Of a stretch of DNA of 60,143 bases, positions 1 through 8,357 are shown one piece after another. The notes beneath the pieces are model-generated. The model worked only from the letters and a program-made list of their open reading frames with translations, was not told the DNA's origin and searched no databases. The first letter of the stretch is position 1; each line of letters starts with the position of its first letter. Origin of the DNA: Rugosibacter sp. (GTDB taxonomy: Bacteria > Pseudomonadota > Gammaproteobacteria > Burkholderiales > Rhodocyclaceae); assembly GCA_011620215.1 (NCBI GenBank), contig WOZP01000023.1, forward strand, positions 1-60,143, written 5' to 3'. The translations under genes were made by a program, and so were the position numbers.

Positions 1-2
1 TC

Positions 3-614
3 ATCTGGCGTGCAACCAAAGGCGCTTATATGGATACCTTTGAGCTGGAAAAGCGCCGCCTATCGGTAAAAAACAAAAGTGTGTGGGGGCCTAGCAGCCT
101 GGTGTTCTGGGGACTGGTTGCCGTGTTTGGCACACCCTTAGGTATTGGTTTATATGCAGGCGCGCTTGCAGGCAGCTTGACGCTAGCGGTAATGGTGACC
201 ACCAAGTTTGTTTTGGAAGCTCTCAATTATCTGCAACATTACGGGTTGCAACGCGTCACCAGCCAACCGATTGAAGACCGTCACACATGGCACCATTTTT
301 CCACCATGTCACGTATCGCAGGTGTGGAGATTACCAACCATATTGATCATCACCGTGATGGCTTTTTGCCTTTCTATAACCTGCAAGTACATAAAGGTGC
401 GCCTGAAATGCCCAGCGTGTTCATCTGCGCCCCCGCAGCGCTCATTCCCTGGGTATGGGACAACCTGATTGTCAAGCCCCGCCTGAAAAAATGGGATCTC
501 GAATATGCCTCGCCTGCAGAAAGAAAATTGGCCAGAGAAGCCAATCGCCGCGCAGGATGGCCTGATTGGATAGGCGAAGCAGAGGCTGGTTTGACGCAAA
601 AAATAGCCGCTTGA
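3..614 (+). CDS. AlkB/fatty-acid-desaturase-type membrane diiron enzyme, C-terminal part (5' end outside window)
   Basis: The reading frame is open from the first codon of the window, so the N-terminal part lies upstream. An internal ATG at 30 is probably not the start. The visible part has two hydrophobic stretches (about 25-60 residues after that ATG) and histidine clusters typical of alkane hydroxylase/desaturase membrane diiron enzymes: NYLQHYGL, HTWHH and, further on, NHIDHHRDG followed by NLQVHKG. These enzymes hydroxylate alkanes or related hydrophobic substrates with O2 in the inner membrane. The substrate cannot be told from this fragment. A strong hairpin terminator follows 29 bases after the TGA. 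Confidence 0.75.
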   Translation: MWRATKGAYMDTFELEKRRLSVKNKSVWGPSSLVFWGLVAVFGTPLGIGLYAGALAGSLTLAVMVTTKFVLEALNYLQHYGLQRVTSQPIEDRHTWHHFSTMSRIAGVEITNHIDHHRDGFLPFYNLQVHKGAPEMPSVFICAPAALIPWVWDNLIVKPRLKKWDLEYASPAERKLAREANRRAGWPDWIGEAEAGLTQKIAA

Positions 615-642
615 GCCAAGACTGAGCTACTGGATAATCAAT

Positions 643-686
643 AAAAAAGGCGGTGCAACCTACCTCTGGGTTGCACCGCCTTTTTT
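643..686. terminator. Bidirectional rho-independent terminator
   Basis: There is a perfect 18-bp inverted repeat (643-660 with 669-686) with an 8-base loop. The outer six pairs are A6/T6, so it gives a GC stem plus a T tract on either strand. It separates the plus-strand AlkB-like gene from the convergent minus-strand extradiol dioxygenase gene and can serve both. Confidence 0.92.
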
Positions 687-725
687 ACTTTTAACGAGGC
701 GCTAAAGAACTTTGATGAACTTTGA

Positions 726-1649
726 TCATGTCACTATTTCAAAGAAATCGGGTGGAATGGTAGCCTCGTAATAAAAGGTGCCACGGGGAATGTTTTCACC
801 GGCCCAGACAATCGGCGGCACATTACCCCGAATCGTCGATGCTTCATATACGCCACACTGAAATTCATTTCTGTTTCCTGATGGATCGAAGAAGTAGGTT
901 GTCGTCACCCCGCCAATCCCATGACGACTAATGCCATAGCCCAGCGTGGCAATTTTTCTGTGCTTCAACATATCCGCGCGGCGAATCACATCGGCCCGAT
1001 CATTCACATAAAAAGCAATGTGATGCAAGCCATTCGACGGGCCAGGCGCAAAGGCGAGATTATGTATCGTACTGCTGGTGGTTAAAAAGAAAGCAAATGG
1101 ACTGCCATCCGGCGCCAGAATCATTTCTGTCAGATTAAAGTCCAGCGCCTCCATCAAGAATTTGACGGTTTTATCGCAATCATTGCCCACCAACAAGGCA
1201 TGATCCAAATGCGTCACCGGCGTAACACCTTCGACCTGGGCTAGAACAATGTCCGGATTGTTCATCCCGTAGCTATAACCCAACCTGTCGGAATGATAAA
1301 AAAGATTTAACACGTGACCCGACGGCAAGGTGATCATCACCCCCTGGCCTTGCCCCAGCACCTCCTCATCCGCAACGCGCCGTGTCACCAAGCCCCAATC
1401 TCTGGCTACGGCTTCCGCTTCTGCCAAATCATTGATGTCATTCACCTTGAATCCAATATGATGCAGACCTGCACGGTCAGCCGCATTCAGAATAAGACAG
1501 TGATGATCCTGAGACTCGTGCGCTTGCAGATAGACCTGCCCGGGGCGGCGTCCCGTAACTCTTAAACCGACCACCTCTATGTAATGTTTCTCACTGGCGA
1601 CAATGTCCAACGCATAAATACTCATGTAGCTCAACCGCGTAACAGCCAT
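726..1649 (-). CDS. Type I extradiol ring-cleavage dioxygenase (catechol 2,3-dioxygenase family, VOC fold)
   Basis: The 307-residue product has two glyoxalase/VOC modules and the normal length for catechol 2,3-dioxygenases. The C-terminal module carries the expected iron ligands: His in THLDHALL, His in GLHHIAFYV, and Glu in NRNEFQCG, after the FFDPSG motif. Such enzymes cut catechol-type rings next to the diol with Fe(II) and O2. I chose the ATG at 1649 because AGGAG lies 7 bases upstream; an upstream alternative (1691) has no such site. The gene stands alone between the terminator at 643-686 and an FNR-like box at 1753-1766. The ring substrate (catechol, biphenyl-diol or steroid-derived) is not determined. 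Confidence 0.9.
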   Translation of the reverse strand: MAVTRLSYMSIYALDIVASEKHYIEVVGLRVTGRRPGQVYLQAHESQDHHCLILNAADRAGLHHIGFKVNDINDLAEAEAVARDWGLVTRRVADEEVLGQGQGVMITLPSGHVLNLFYHSDRLGYSYGMNNPDIVLAQVEGVTPVTHLDHALLVGNDCDKTVKFLMEALDFNLTEMILAPDGSPFAFFLTTSSTIHNLAFAPGPSNGLHHIAFYVNDRADVIRRADMLKHRKIATLGYGISRHGIGGVTTTYFFDPSGNRNEFQCGVYEASTIRGNVPPIVWAGENIPRGTFYYEATIPPDFFEIVT

Positions 1650-1752
1650 GGCGATCTCCTCTTTTTGTAGCGATAACCCTCGCTTAAGCACTCAATTTCA
1701 CGATATTTGAAAAATGAGAGATTCAGGGTATCCAGAGACAAAGCAGTTTGAG

Positions 1753-1766
1753 TTGACTTGCATCAA
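1753..1766 (-). promoter_or_regulatory. FNR/ANR-like box upstream of the extradiol dioxygenase
   Basis: Read on the minus strand, the sequence is TTGATGCAAGTCAA, one mismatch from TTGAT-N4-ATCAA. Its centre (1759.5) would be at -41.5 for a transcript starting near 1718. TACCCT at 1730-1725 is then in -10 position. It lies 103 bases before the dioxygenase ATG. An fnr gene is at 4099-4824. Direct control is inferred from sequence and position only. Confidence 0.5.
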
Positions 1767-1833
1767 GAAACAACAATTTTGCAGAGGAGTTTATATAGTC
1801 CCCAAGCCTTGCAAAAAGCATCTGCGCGCCGAC

Positions 1834-1852
1834 TTACCAGCGCCGACTTTTT
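1834..1852 (+). repeat. Dispersed repeat copy 1 (with partial second copy)
   Basis: The core matches TCACCAGCGCCGACTTTT with one mismatch (T for C at the second base). GCGCCGACTT also occurs just before it at 1826-1835, so the element is partly doubled. The copy runs into the stop codon of the minus-strand TauE/SafE-like gene (1851-1853). Confidence 0.85.
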
Positions 1853-2555
1853 ACACGTGACAAACAATGCCCTGCCACAGCTTGCCGCCGAGCGTTGCCG
1901 CATTGATAAGACCCCACACACCAAACAGCAACACTAAAAAACCACTCAGCAAACGCAAAGTACGCCCCTGTGTCAGACGACGAAAACGCACAAGCAACAG
2001 CCCCGCCAGCATGAGATTGGGCAGTGTACCAAGACCAAAGGCGAGCATGATCAAGGCACCGCGCACCGGGCCTCCGGAAAGCAGCGCCAGCGCCAGCACG
2101 CTATATACCAGCCCGCAGGGCAGCCAGCCCCACAGCATACCCAGTGGCAGGGCTTGTGCCACGCCATGCACAGGTAAAAAGTGACGTGTCAATGGCTGCA
2201 CGCGTCGCCACAGCCATTGTCCGGCACGCTCGACAAAAGCCAGCGTCTGCGTCATGCCGGTAAGATAAAGGCCAAGGCCAATCAGCATCAGATTGGCTGC
2301 TACATAAAGTGCCATCTGCACTGGCAGCCAATGATCAAGCAGCAGCCCGAGGCTGCCTATTGCACCCATCAAGGCGCCCGCGATCATGTAGCTGCCGATA
2401 CGGCCAAGGTTATAGGCCAAATGGATTGACCACGGCGTTTTTTGGCGAGGAAGCTGGACCGTCAGCGCGGAAACAATGCCACCGCACATGCCCGCACAGT
2501 GCACCCCACCGAGCAGCCCCACGAGGAATACCGCAAAAAAACCAGTGTCATACAT
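1851..2555 (-). CDS. TauE/SafE (UreH-like) family membrane protein, cbb3-associated
   Basis: The 234-residue polytopic membrane protein has about six hydrophobic segments. It carries the family signature near the N-terminus, GGVHCAGMCGG, and a second signature, GWLPCGLVYS, in the middle. Members of this branch sit in cbb3 oxidase and copper-handling loci, where a role in metal or thiol delivery for oxidase assembly has been proposed. Here it lies 33 bases downstream of hemN on the same strand, probably in one transcript. The stop codon overlaps a copy of the dispersed repeat. The transported substrate cannot be read from the sequence. Confidence 0.85.
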   Translation of the reverse strand: MYDTGFFAVFLVGLLGGVHCAGMCGGIVSALTVQLPRQKTPWSIHLAYNLGRIGSYMIAGALMGAIGSLGLLLDHWLPVQMALYVAANLMLIGLGLYLTGMTQTLAFVERAGQWLWRRVQPLTRHFLPVHGVAQALPLGMLWGWLPCGLVYSVLALALLSGGPVRGALIMLAFGLGTLPNLMLAGLLLVRFRRLTQGRTLRLLSGFLVLLFGVWGLINAATLGGKLWQGIVCHV

Positions 2556-2588
2556 TGAGTATCTGGTGCCGTCCTGTTTTGTGTATGC

Positions 2589-3977
2589 TCAAATCACTTT
2601 CGAGTAGCGAATCCGTTCCTGGTCAAAACGCAGATAGCGATCAAACACCATCGCAATGGCACGCACCAGTAGACGACCTGAAGGGTTAACAGTGATCCAT
2701 TGGTCAGTCACCGTGACCAAGCCCTCTTCTTCCATCGCCGCTAGCTCAGCTAATTCTGTCGCGAAATAGGATTTGAAATGGATCAAATGGGCAATCTCAA
2801 AAGCATCAATAGGCAAGATGAAATGACACATCAGTGCCTGAATGATACTGCGTCGCAACAAATCATCGGGAGTTAACTGAATTCCGCGCAACACAGGCAG
2901 TATGCCTTGATCAAGGCGATCGTAGTAATCATTCAAGGCGCGCACGTTTTGCACATAGCTGGGGCCTATTTTTCCGATAGCAGACACTCCGAAGGCGATT
3001 AAGTCTGCTTCAGCATGTGTCGAATACCCTTGAAAATTCCGATGCAAGCGCCCTTGACGCTGAGCGATGGCCAATTCATCTGTGGGTTTGGCAAAATGGT
3101 CCATGCCAATGAACACATACCCGGCATCTGTCAGGCGACGAATCGCCAGCTGCAGAATCTGCAAACGCCCGTCCGCAGTAGGTAAGTCGGCATCATTGAT
3201 GCGGCGCTGCGGCTTGGCCAGATTCGGCACATGGGCATAGCTGTAGATCGAGAGACGATCCGGGCCGAGCTTGATCACTTCATCCAGTGTGCGGTTAAAG
3301 CCAATCACATTCTGTTTAGGCAGGCCATAGATCAGATCCACTGCAAGGGACTTAAAACCGCAGTCACGTGCTGCATCCATGACACGCTTTGTTTCCTCGA
3401 GACTCTGGATGCGATTAACCGCTTTTTGCACTTCCGGCGCAAAATCCTGTACCCCAATGCTCATGCGATTAAAGCCAAGTTCAGCCAGTAGCGAGACCGT
3501 TGCCCCTCTGACTTTGCGCGGATCAATCTCGATTGAATACTCGCCCTCAGGCAACAGCTGGAAACGGCTATGGATCATATCCATCAGATGACGCATTTCG
3601 TCATCCGCAAGAAAGCTCGGCGAACCACCGCCCCAATGCATCTGGGCAACCTCGCGCGTGCCACCGAGGGCCGCCAGCGCCAGATCCATCTCCTTGCCTA
3701 AATAAGTAAGATATTTCGCTGAGCGACCGTGATCTTTCGTGATAATTTTGTTGCAGGCGCAGTAATAGCAGATTGTCGGACAAAACGGAATGTGAATATA
3801 TAGCGAGAGGGGGCGGCTAGGGGCCACCACGCCTCTCTGCCCTAGCCAATGCATGTAATGATCAGCCGTAAAAGCCTCAACAAAACGGTCAGCAGTCGGG
3901 TAAGATGTATATCTTGGGCCGTTTACATCGAAACGGCGAATCAGTTGACTGTCGAAAATGATTTCCTGATCATTCAT
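2589..3977 (-). CDS. hemN: Oxygen-independent coproporphyrinogen III dehydrogenase
   Basis: The 462-residue radical-SAM enzyme has full family length. The iron-sulfur motif is at C66, C70 and C73, followed by C75, within HIPFCPTICYYCACNK, as in E. coli HemN. It is followed by the GGGSPSFL motif and by QDFAPEVQKAVNR. It decarboxylates two propionates of coproporphyrinogen III in the cytoplasm to give protoporphyrinogen IX without O2, supplying heme at low oxygen. It is divergent from fnr, with a one-mismatch FNR box at 4041-4054 between them, so FNR control is likely. The TauE/SafE-like gene follows on the same strand. Confidence 0.95.
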   Translation of the reverse strand: MNDQEIIFDSQLIRRFDVNGPRYTSYPTADRFVEAFTADHYMHWLGQRGVVAPSRPLSLYIHIPFCPTICYYCACNKIITKDHGRSAKYLTYLGKEMDLALAALGGTREVAQMHWGGGSPSFLADDEMRHLMDMIHSRFQLLPEGEYSIEIDPRKVRGATVSLLAELGFNRMSIGVQDFAPEVQKAVNRIQSLEETKRVMDAARDCGFKSLAVDLIYGLPKQNVIGFNRTLDEVIKLGPDRLSIYSYAHVPNLAKPQRRINDADLPTADGRLQILQLAIRRLTDAGYVFIGMDHFAKPTDELAIAQRQGRLHRNFQGYSTHAEADLIAFGVSAIGKIGPSYVQNVRALNDYYDRLDQGILPVLRGIQLTPDDLLRRSIIQALMCHFILPIDAFEIAHLIHFKSYFATELAELAAMEEEGLVTVTDQWITVNPSGRLLVRAIAMVFDRYLRFDQERIRYSKVI

Positions 3978-4040
3978 GGATTTTTAGGAATGTCTAAGGA
4001 TGAATGCTTTTCATGTTGCCGCAATCCTGCAGATGCCAAG

Positions 4041-4054
4041 TTGATCAAGGTCAA
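4041..4054. promoter_or_regulatory. FNR-like box between hemN and fnr
   Basis: TTGATCAAGGTCAA differs from TTGAT-N4-ATCAA by one base. It lies 63 bases before the hemN ATG and 44 bases before the fnr ATG, so it can serve both divergent genes, including fnr autoregulation. I do not see convincing -10 elements that would settle which promoter it activates. Confidence 0.6.
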
Positions 4055-4098
4055 CAACCAAGTGGATTGAGGTATTATTTTGATGAATTGATTTAACT

Positions 4099-4824
4099 AT
4101 GACCGAAATTATCAAACTTCAACCTGCCTGTTCACAATGTAATTTACAGGAACTCTGTTTGCCCATCGGACTTTCAGAAGCTGAACTTTCCTTGGTAGAT
4201 AGCCTGGTGGATGAGCGAAGAAAAATTGCACGTGGCGAGGCAATTTTTCGTTCTGGCGACCGCTTCACGGCAATTTATGCAGTGAAACTCGGCTTTTTCA
4301 AAACCGAAGTCCTGTCTGAAGATGGCCGTCACCAGGTCACCAGCTTTTACATGCCGGGCGAAGTGTTGGGCATGGATGGCATTAGTGCAGAAACTCATCA
4401 TTGTGATGCCATTGCACTCGAAGATAGTGAAGTTTGTCTGATCCCATTTCATGAACTGGAAACGATTTCAGTCAAGGTCCCCACAATGCAACGTCACTTG
4501 CATCGGGTCATGAGTCGCGAGATTGTTCGCGATCAGGGAATGATGATGATGTTGGGCGCGATGCGTGCGGAAGAGCGCGTGATTGCCTTTTTGCTTAACT
4601 TGTCTCAGCGATATGCGGCTCGGGGTTATGCCGCTGCAGATTTCAACTTGCGTATGACTCGAGAAGAAATTGGTTCTTATCTTGGCTTAAAGCTGGAAAC
4701 AGTCAGTCGTACGTTTTCCCATCTCCAGGAAGAGGGATTGCTCCAGGTAGAGAAAAAGCATATTCGGCTCATGGATGCTGCCATACTTAAAAAAATGCTA
4801 TCGCAGGAAGGCATCGGTCGCTAA
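4099..4824 (+). CDS. fnr: FNR-type anaerobic transcriptional regulator
   Basis: The 241-residue CRP/FNR protein keeps the cysteines of an oxygen-sensing [4Fe-4S] cluster: C11, C14 and C20 (C-x2-C-x5-C) plus C113 in EVCLIPF, matching C20/C23/C29/C122 of E. coli FNR. A cyclic-nucleotide-binding-like beta roll and dimer helix follow. The helix-turn-helix TREEIGSYLGLKLETVSR has the E-x2-S-R recognition pattern of FNR, which fits TTGAT half-sites. It probably activates the cco and hemN genes around it when oxygen falls. It is convergent with the small membrane-protein gene at 4856-5101. Confidence 0.95.
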   Translation: MTEIIKLQPACSQCNLQELCLPIGLSEAELSLVDSLVDERRKIARGEAIFRSGDRFTAIYAVKLGFFKTEVLSEDGRHQVTSFYMPGEVLGMDGISAETHHCDAIALEDSEVCLIPFHELETISVKVPTMQRHLHRVMSREIVRDQGMMMMLGAMRAEERVIAFLLNLSQRYAARGYAAADFNLRMTREEIGSYLGLKLETVSRTFSHLQEEGLLQVEKKHIRLMDAAILKKMLSQEGIGR

Positions 4825-4855
4825 TACAGTCCGTACTCTGCAATTCCCTTGGACA

Positions 4856-5101
4856 CTACGTTTTTTGATCGGCACCCTTGAATTCTTGTGCAGTATGCAG
4901 AAGATAGCAAGTCGCCATGCTGGAAGCAGCACAAATCACCCAGAAACAAAAAAAACCAATGGAATAAGTTGTAAGGCTGGAAAAGTGAACGGGCTCGCCA
5001 AACAAATAAAGCTCCTGCGGGTCAATCAGTGTAAAAAAGATCCCCTCAGCAATGCCGGCAACCAAAAAAGATGGCCACAGCACGGATAAGATATTTTGCA
5101 T
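4856..5101 (-). CDS. Small two-helix membrane protein at the end of the cco cluster
   Basis: The 81-residue product has two hydrophobic helices (about residues 4-28 and 42-68), a short charged tail and no cofactor motif I recognise. I chose the ATG at 5101 because AGGGGAGA lies just upstream; an in-frame ATG at 5125 lacks a site. It follows ccoH by 74 bases on the same strand, so it is probably transcribed with ccoGH or from a weak promoter of its own. It may be an accessory subunit or assembly factor of the oxidase, but that is inferred from position only. Confidence 0.65.
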   Translation of the reverse strand: MQNILSVLWPSFLVAGIAEGIFFTLIDPQELYLFGEPVHFSSLTTYSIGFFCFWVICAASSMATCYLLHTAQEFKGADQKT

Positions 5102-5175
5102 CGCGTCTCCCCTGTTTGAAATCAAACATTGTTTTGATAATTATCGCGTGACCGGTTTAGAATGGTTTCTTCTGA

Positions 5176-5700
5176 TTAGCGAGTTTTTTTAGTAGCTCCG
5201 ATGGTGGTTTCACCATTATCTGGCAAGACGATATTACCTAATAAACGCCAGGTTTTCTTGTCATCCTCAAGTAAAATGAGCCAGTGACCAGCGACCGGTA
5301 AATGGATCCTGTCGCTTCGATAGCTGTCGCCAGTCCGCACCAACTGAAATGACTGGTCCAGTCCGGCTCGCGTAGGATGCAAAATACTGACCAGCAATAG
5401 AGAGGGCAACACAAAAGCAGGATCAGTTGCCTGCAGACGAATAAAAAGCCCATGATCTGCAAGGCGAATACCTGCTATCAATCCAGACTTGCTTGCTTGC
5501 TCACTACTAACCAACGTTTGATTGATGGCCAAGCCTTTTTTATAGTAATCCGCCGTCACCAGACCATCGTCAGTTTTGACTGCAATCCATGCAGTGGCCA
5601 GTGCTGCAATCACCACGATGAATGGGCCACTCATCAGTATCCAAGGCCATGGTTCCTTGTGCCAAGGCCGACTGTGCGAAACGCTGGGCAGTCTCTTCAT
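5176..5700 (-). CDS. ccoH: cbb3 oxidase assembly protein CcoH/FixH
   Basis: The 174-residue protein has one membrane helix near residues 19-42 and a periplasmic FixH domain beginning with DDGLVTADYYKKGLAINQ, a conserved family stretch. CcoH stays bound to the cbb3 oxidase and is needed for its assembly. The start ATG overlaps the ccoG stop by four bases (ATGA), which indicates translational coupling with ccoG. Confidence 0.9.
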   Translation of the reverse strand: MKRLPSVSHSRPWHKEPWPWILMSGPFIVVIAALATAWIAVKTDDGLVTADYYKKGLAINQTLVSSEQASKSGLIAGIRLADHGLFIRLQATDPAFVLPSLLLVSILHPTRAGLDQSFQLVRTGDSYRSDRIHLPVAGHWLILLEDDKKTWRLLGNIVLPDNGETTIGATKKTR

Positions 5701-7112
5701 GGCTGAATAAACGTCGCTTTTTCGCGTATGACAGTTGTCTCATCTGCCATCGCTTTCACTTCGAAATAAATCACGTTGGAGCCTCTCTTGCCGCTGTCGG
5801 GTGGCACGCGCACCTGAACCATAAAAGTCCGATCGCCAGCAGGTGGCAGCTCGATGATGCGCTCACCTATCATATTAATCTCGGGTAAGCCGCTCACTGT
5901 AATGGCATAGCGGTGCGCGGCTTCCGATGCATTCATCACATGCAGTCGATAAACATTCTCAATCAGCCCACCTTCGACTTCACGCGCCAGCACTGCACGA
6001 TCTCGGATGACATCCACTCGCAGTGTCGATTTAGTGGCAATTCCCCAGATAAAGGCAGCGATAATGGTCCATAGAATGGCGGTATAAATCAGCACGCGCG
6101 GCCGAACAATATGGCTAATAATTTCTTTCCAGCCCCAGTGAGCCGCAATCGCATGTTCGGTCGAATAGCGAATCAGGCCCTTGGGGGTACCCATTTTTTC
6201 CATCACCTGATCGCACGCATCAATGCAAGCAGCGCAGCCTATACACTCGTACTGCAACCCCTTGCGTATATCAATGCCTGTCGGACATACCTGGACACAA
6301 ATACTGCAATCAACACAATCTCCCTTGCCTTGCGCTTTGTAAGACTCACCCTTTTTATGTGATCCTCTTGGCTCTCCTCGGGTGGCGTCATAGGTAATTG
6401 TGAGTGTATCTGGGTCAAACATGACCCCTTGAAATCGGGCATACGGACACATGTATTTACAAACCTGTTCTCGCAAGTGCCCAGCAAATAGATAGGTGAA
6501 AGAGCCGTAAAAAATGATCCAGAAAATCTCCCACGGGCCAAGCGAGAAACTCCAAACAGAAACCCACAACATTTTAATGGGTGTGAAATAACCAACAAAA
6601 GTAAACCCTGTCCATAAGGCCAAAAGGCCCCAAGCACTATATTTTGCAACACGCAGCAAGAGCTTTCTTGGCGACATTGCATTCGCATCCAGTTTGATGC
6701 GAGCTGCACGATTTCCTTCTATCTTGCGCTCAATCCAAAGAAATATTTCGGTATATACCGTCTGCGGACAAGCATAGCCGCACCATAAACGCCCCCCGAC
6801 GGCAGTAAATAAAAAGAGCGAATAGGCTGAAATAATGAGCAGAACAGCCAGATAAATAATGTCCTGCGGCCAGAAAACCAGCCCGAAAATATAGAATTTT
6901 CTGGCTGTTAGATCAAAAAGGACGGCTTGTCTGCCATTCCATGGGAGCCAGCACAAACCATAGAACAGCGTCTGTGTCAGCCATACCATCAGCCAACGCC
7001 AAGTGGCATAAACCCCGGTAACTGAGCGCGGATAGACCTTTTCATGTACTTCGTAAAGGCTCTGTTCAACAAAAGTTACCGGTTTGGACGTAACTGCCAA
7101 TGGCGTGACCAT
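5697..7112 (-). CDS. ccoG: CcoG/RdxA/FixG, membrane iron-sulfur protein (Cu(II) reductase of cbb3 biogenesis)
   Basis: The 471-residue protein has several membrane helices and two ferredoxin-type motifs, CVDCSICVQVCP and CIGCAACIDACD, around residues 260-300, then a periplasmic C-terminal domain. CcoG proteins reduce Cu(II) to Cu(I) for delivery to the oxidase copper centre. The ATG at 7112 lies 68 bases after ccoP. That gap contains TTGATCAATT, which is palindromic but not spaced as an FNR box. It overlaps ccoH downstream. Confidence 0.94.
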   Translation of the reverse strand: MVTPLAVTSKPVTFVEQSLYEVHEKVYPRSVTGVYATWRWLMVWLTQTLFYGLCWLPWNGRQAVLFDLTARKFYIFGLVFWPQDIIYLAVLLIISAYSLFLFTAVGGRLWCGYACPQTVYTEIFLWIERKIEGNRAARIKLDANAMSPRKLLLRVAKYSAWGLLALWTGFTFVGYFTPIKMLWVSVWSFSLGPWEIFWIIFYGSFTYLFAGHLREQVCKYMCPYARFQGVMFDPDTLTITYDATRGEPRGSHKKGESYKAQGKGDCVDCSICVQVCPTGIDIRKGLQYECIGCAACIDACDQVMEKMGTPKGLIRYSTEHAIAAHWGWKEIISHIVRPRVLIYTAILWTIIAAFIWGIATKSTLRVDVIRDRAVLAREVEGGLIENVYRLHVMNASEAAHRYAITVSGLPEINMIGERIIELPPAGDRTFMVQVRVPPDSGKRGSNVIYFEVKAMADETTVIREKATFIQP

Positions 7113-7180
7113 GCTTAATATCCGTAGTTGATCAATTCTAACTAGCTGTGCACATGAAAAAATTGAAGATTAAATATTCT

Positions 7181-8143
7181 TTAGTGGGCTGAATTCGGGG
7201 CATCCGCTAATAGCGGATTTCCGCTGGTGCCGCTGTGGAGACTCTCCTGACCACCCCCTAATCCATAGACATAGGCTGTAAGTAAATGCACCTTGGCTTC
7301 GCCCAGAAAATCCCCAAAAGCAGGCATTTGATTGACTCTTCCATTGCTGATGGTTTCAATTATGGTGTCTTCTGAGCTGCCATAAAGCCATACTTTATCT
7401 GCAAGATTAGGTGCTAATCCAACATTACCCTTACCTTCCGGCCCGTGACAGGCGGCACAAGCAACGCTGAACAATTGCCGACCTCGATGAATTCGGATAG
7501 GGTCTGCAGCAAGACCGGAAAGGGAGCGCACATAGTGAGCAATATCCTTGATCTCATCGCCACTTAAATCAGGTTTAACTCCCTTGGCGGGCATCAGTGC
7601 ACTTCTTCCCTGCGTGATTGTTTCTTTAATCTGCTCTGGGGAACCACCAAACAGCCAGTCTTTGTCCGTAAGATTAGGGAAGCCCTTTGCACCCTGCGCA
7701 TCTGACCCATGACACTGCGAACAGTAAGTCAAAAACAGCCGCTGCCCTATCTCCCTGGCTTCCGGATTAGTTGCCACCACACGAATATCCTGTTTCAAGT
7801 ATTTTTGAAAAATCGGCCCGTATTGATCATCCGCTTTTTTCATTTCATTATCGTATTGCCCAGCGGAAGTCCATTGGTATTGCCCTTTAAAGCTGCCTAA
7901 ACCAGGATACATGGCCAAATAGAACAGCGCGAATATCACTGTTAAATAAAATAACCAACGCCACCAGTTTGGGAGCGGGTTGCTAAGTTCCTCCAGATTT
8001 TCGTCCCAGACATGCCCTGTTGTTTTTCCTTCAACGTGCTTGGCTGAGCTTTGCATCCAAAGCAAAACAGCGCAGCCAAGAATGCTGATAATGGTAATAA
8101 CTGCAATATAGATATTCCAGAAGCCGCTAACAAAATCGCTCAT
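7181..8143 (-). CDS. ccoP: cbb3 cytochrome c oxidase subunit III, diheme cytochrome c
   Basis: The 320-residue protein has an N-terminal hydrophobic helix, a second helix near residues 60-80 in the FixP N-domain, and two cytochrome c domains with CSQCH and CAACH heme sites. Each domain has a downstream methionine ligand region (ALMPAKG, NQMPAFG). CcoP accepts electrons in the periplasm and passes them to CcoO and CcoN. Its ATG overlaps the ccoQ stop by four bases. Confidence 0.96.
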   Translation of the reverse strand: MSDFVSGFWNIYIAVITIISILGCAVLLWMQSSAKHVEGKTTGHVWDENLEELSNPLPNWWRWLFYLTVIFALFYLAMYPGLGSFKGQYQWTSAGQYDNEMKKADDQYGPIFQKYLKQDIRVVATNPEAREIGQRLFLTYCSQCHGSDAQGAKGFPNLTDKDWLFGGSPEQIKETITQGRSALMPAKGVKPDLSGDEIKDIAHYVRSLSGLAADPIRIHRGRQLFSVACAACHGPEGKGNVGLAPNLADKVWLYGSSEDTIIETISNGRVNQMPAFGDFLGEAKVHLLTAYVYGLGGGQESLHSGTSGNPLLADAPNSAH

Positions 8144-8343
8144 GATGTTTTCTCTTCCTGTTTTTCGTTTCCTTGCCTGACTGATATGGCTTCTGATGCC
8201 AAAGGGCTATCATCATCAAGGGGGATCCTCGCTGCTTGGTCATAGGCCTGTTTACGACGATCGGAATAAGCCCACCAGACAATGCCAATGAAGATCAGAA
8301 ACAACAGCACCGTGATTACAGAACGCAAATTATTGATATCCAT
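8140..8343 (-). CDS. ccoQ: cbb3 oxidase subunit CcoQ
   Basis: The 67-residue protein has one membrane helix (about residues 9-27, with the conserved WWAYSDRRK edge) and a short acidic cytoplasmic tail. CcoQ stabilises the cbb3 complex, particularly against oxygen. It lies 14 bases after ccoO and overlaps ccoP by four bases, the standard ccoNOQP order. Confidence 0.92.
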   Translation of the reverse strand: MDINNLRSVITVLLFLIFIGIVWWAYSDRRKQAYDQAARIPLDDDSPLASEAISVRQGNEKQEEKTS

Positions 8344-8357
8344 TTTTGTGCCTCTGC

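Noticed and set aside
7113-7180. FNR box between ccoP and ccoG
   Set aside because: TTGATCAATT looks similar but the half-sites overlap; the required four-base gap is absent.
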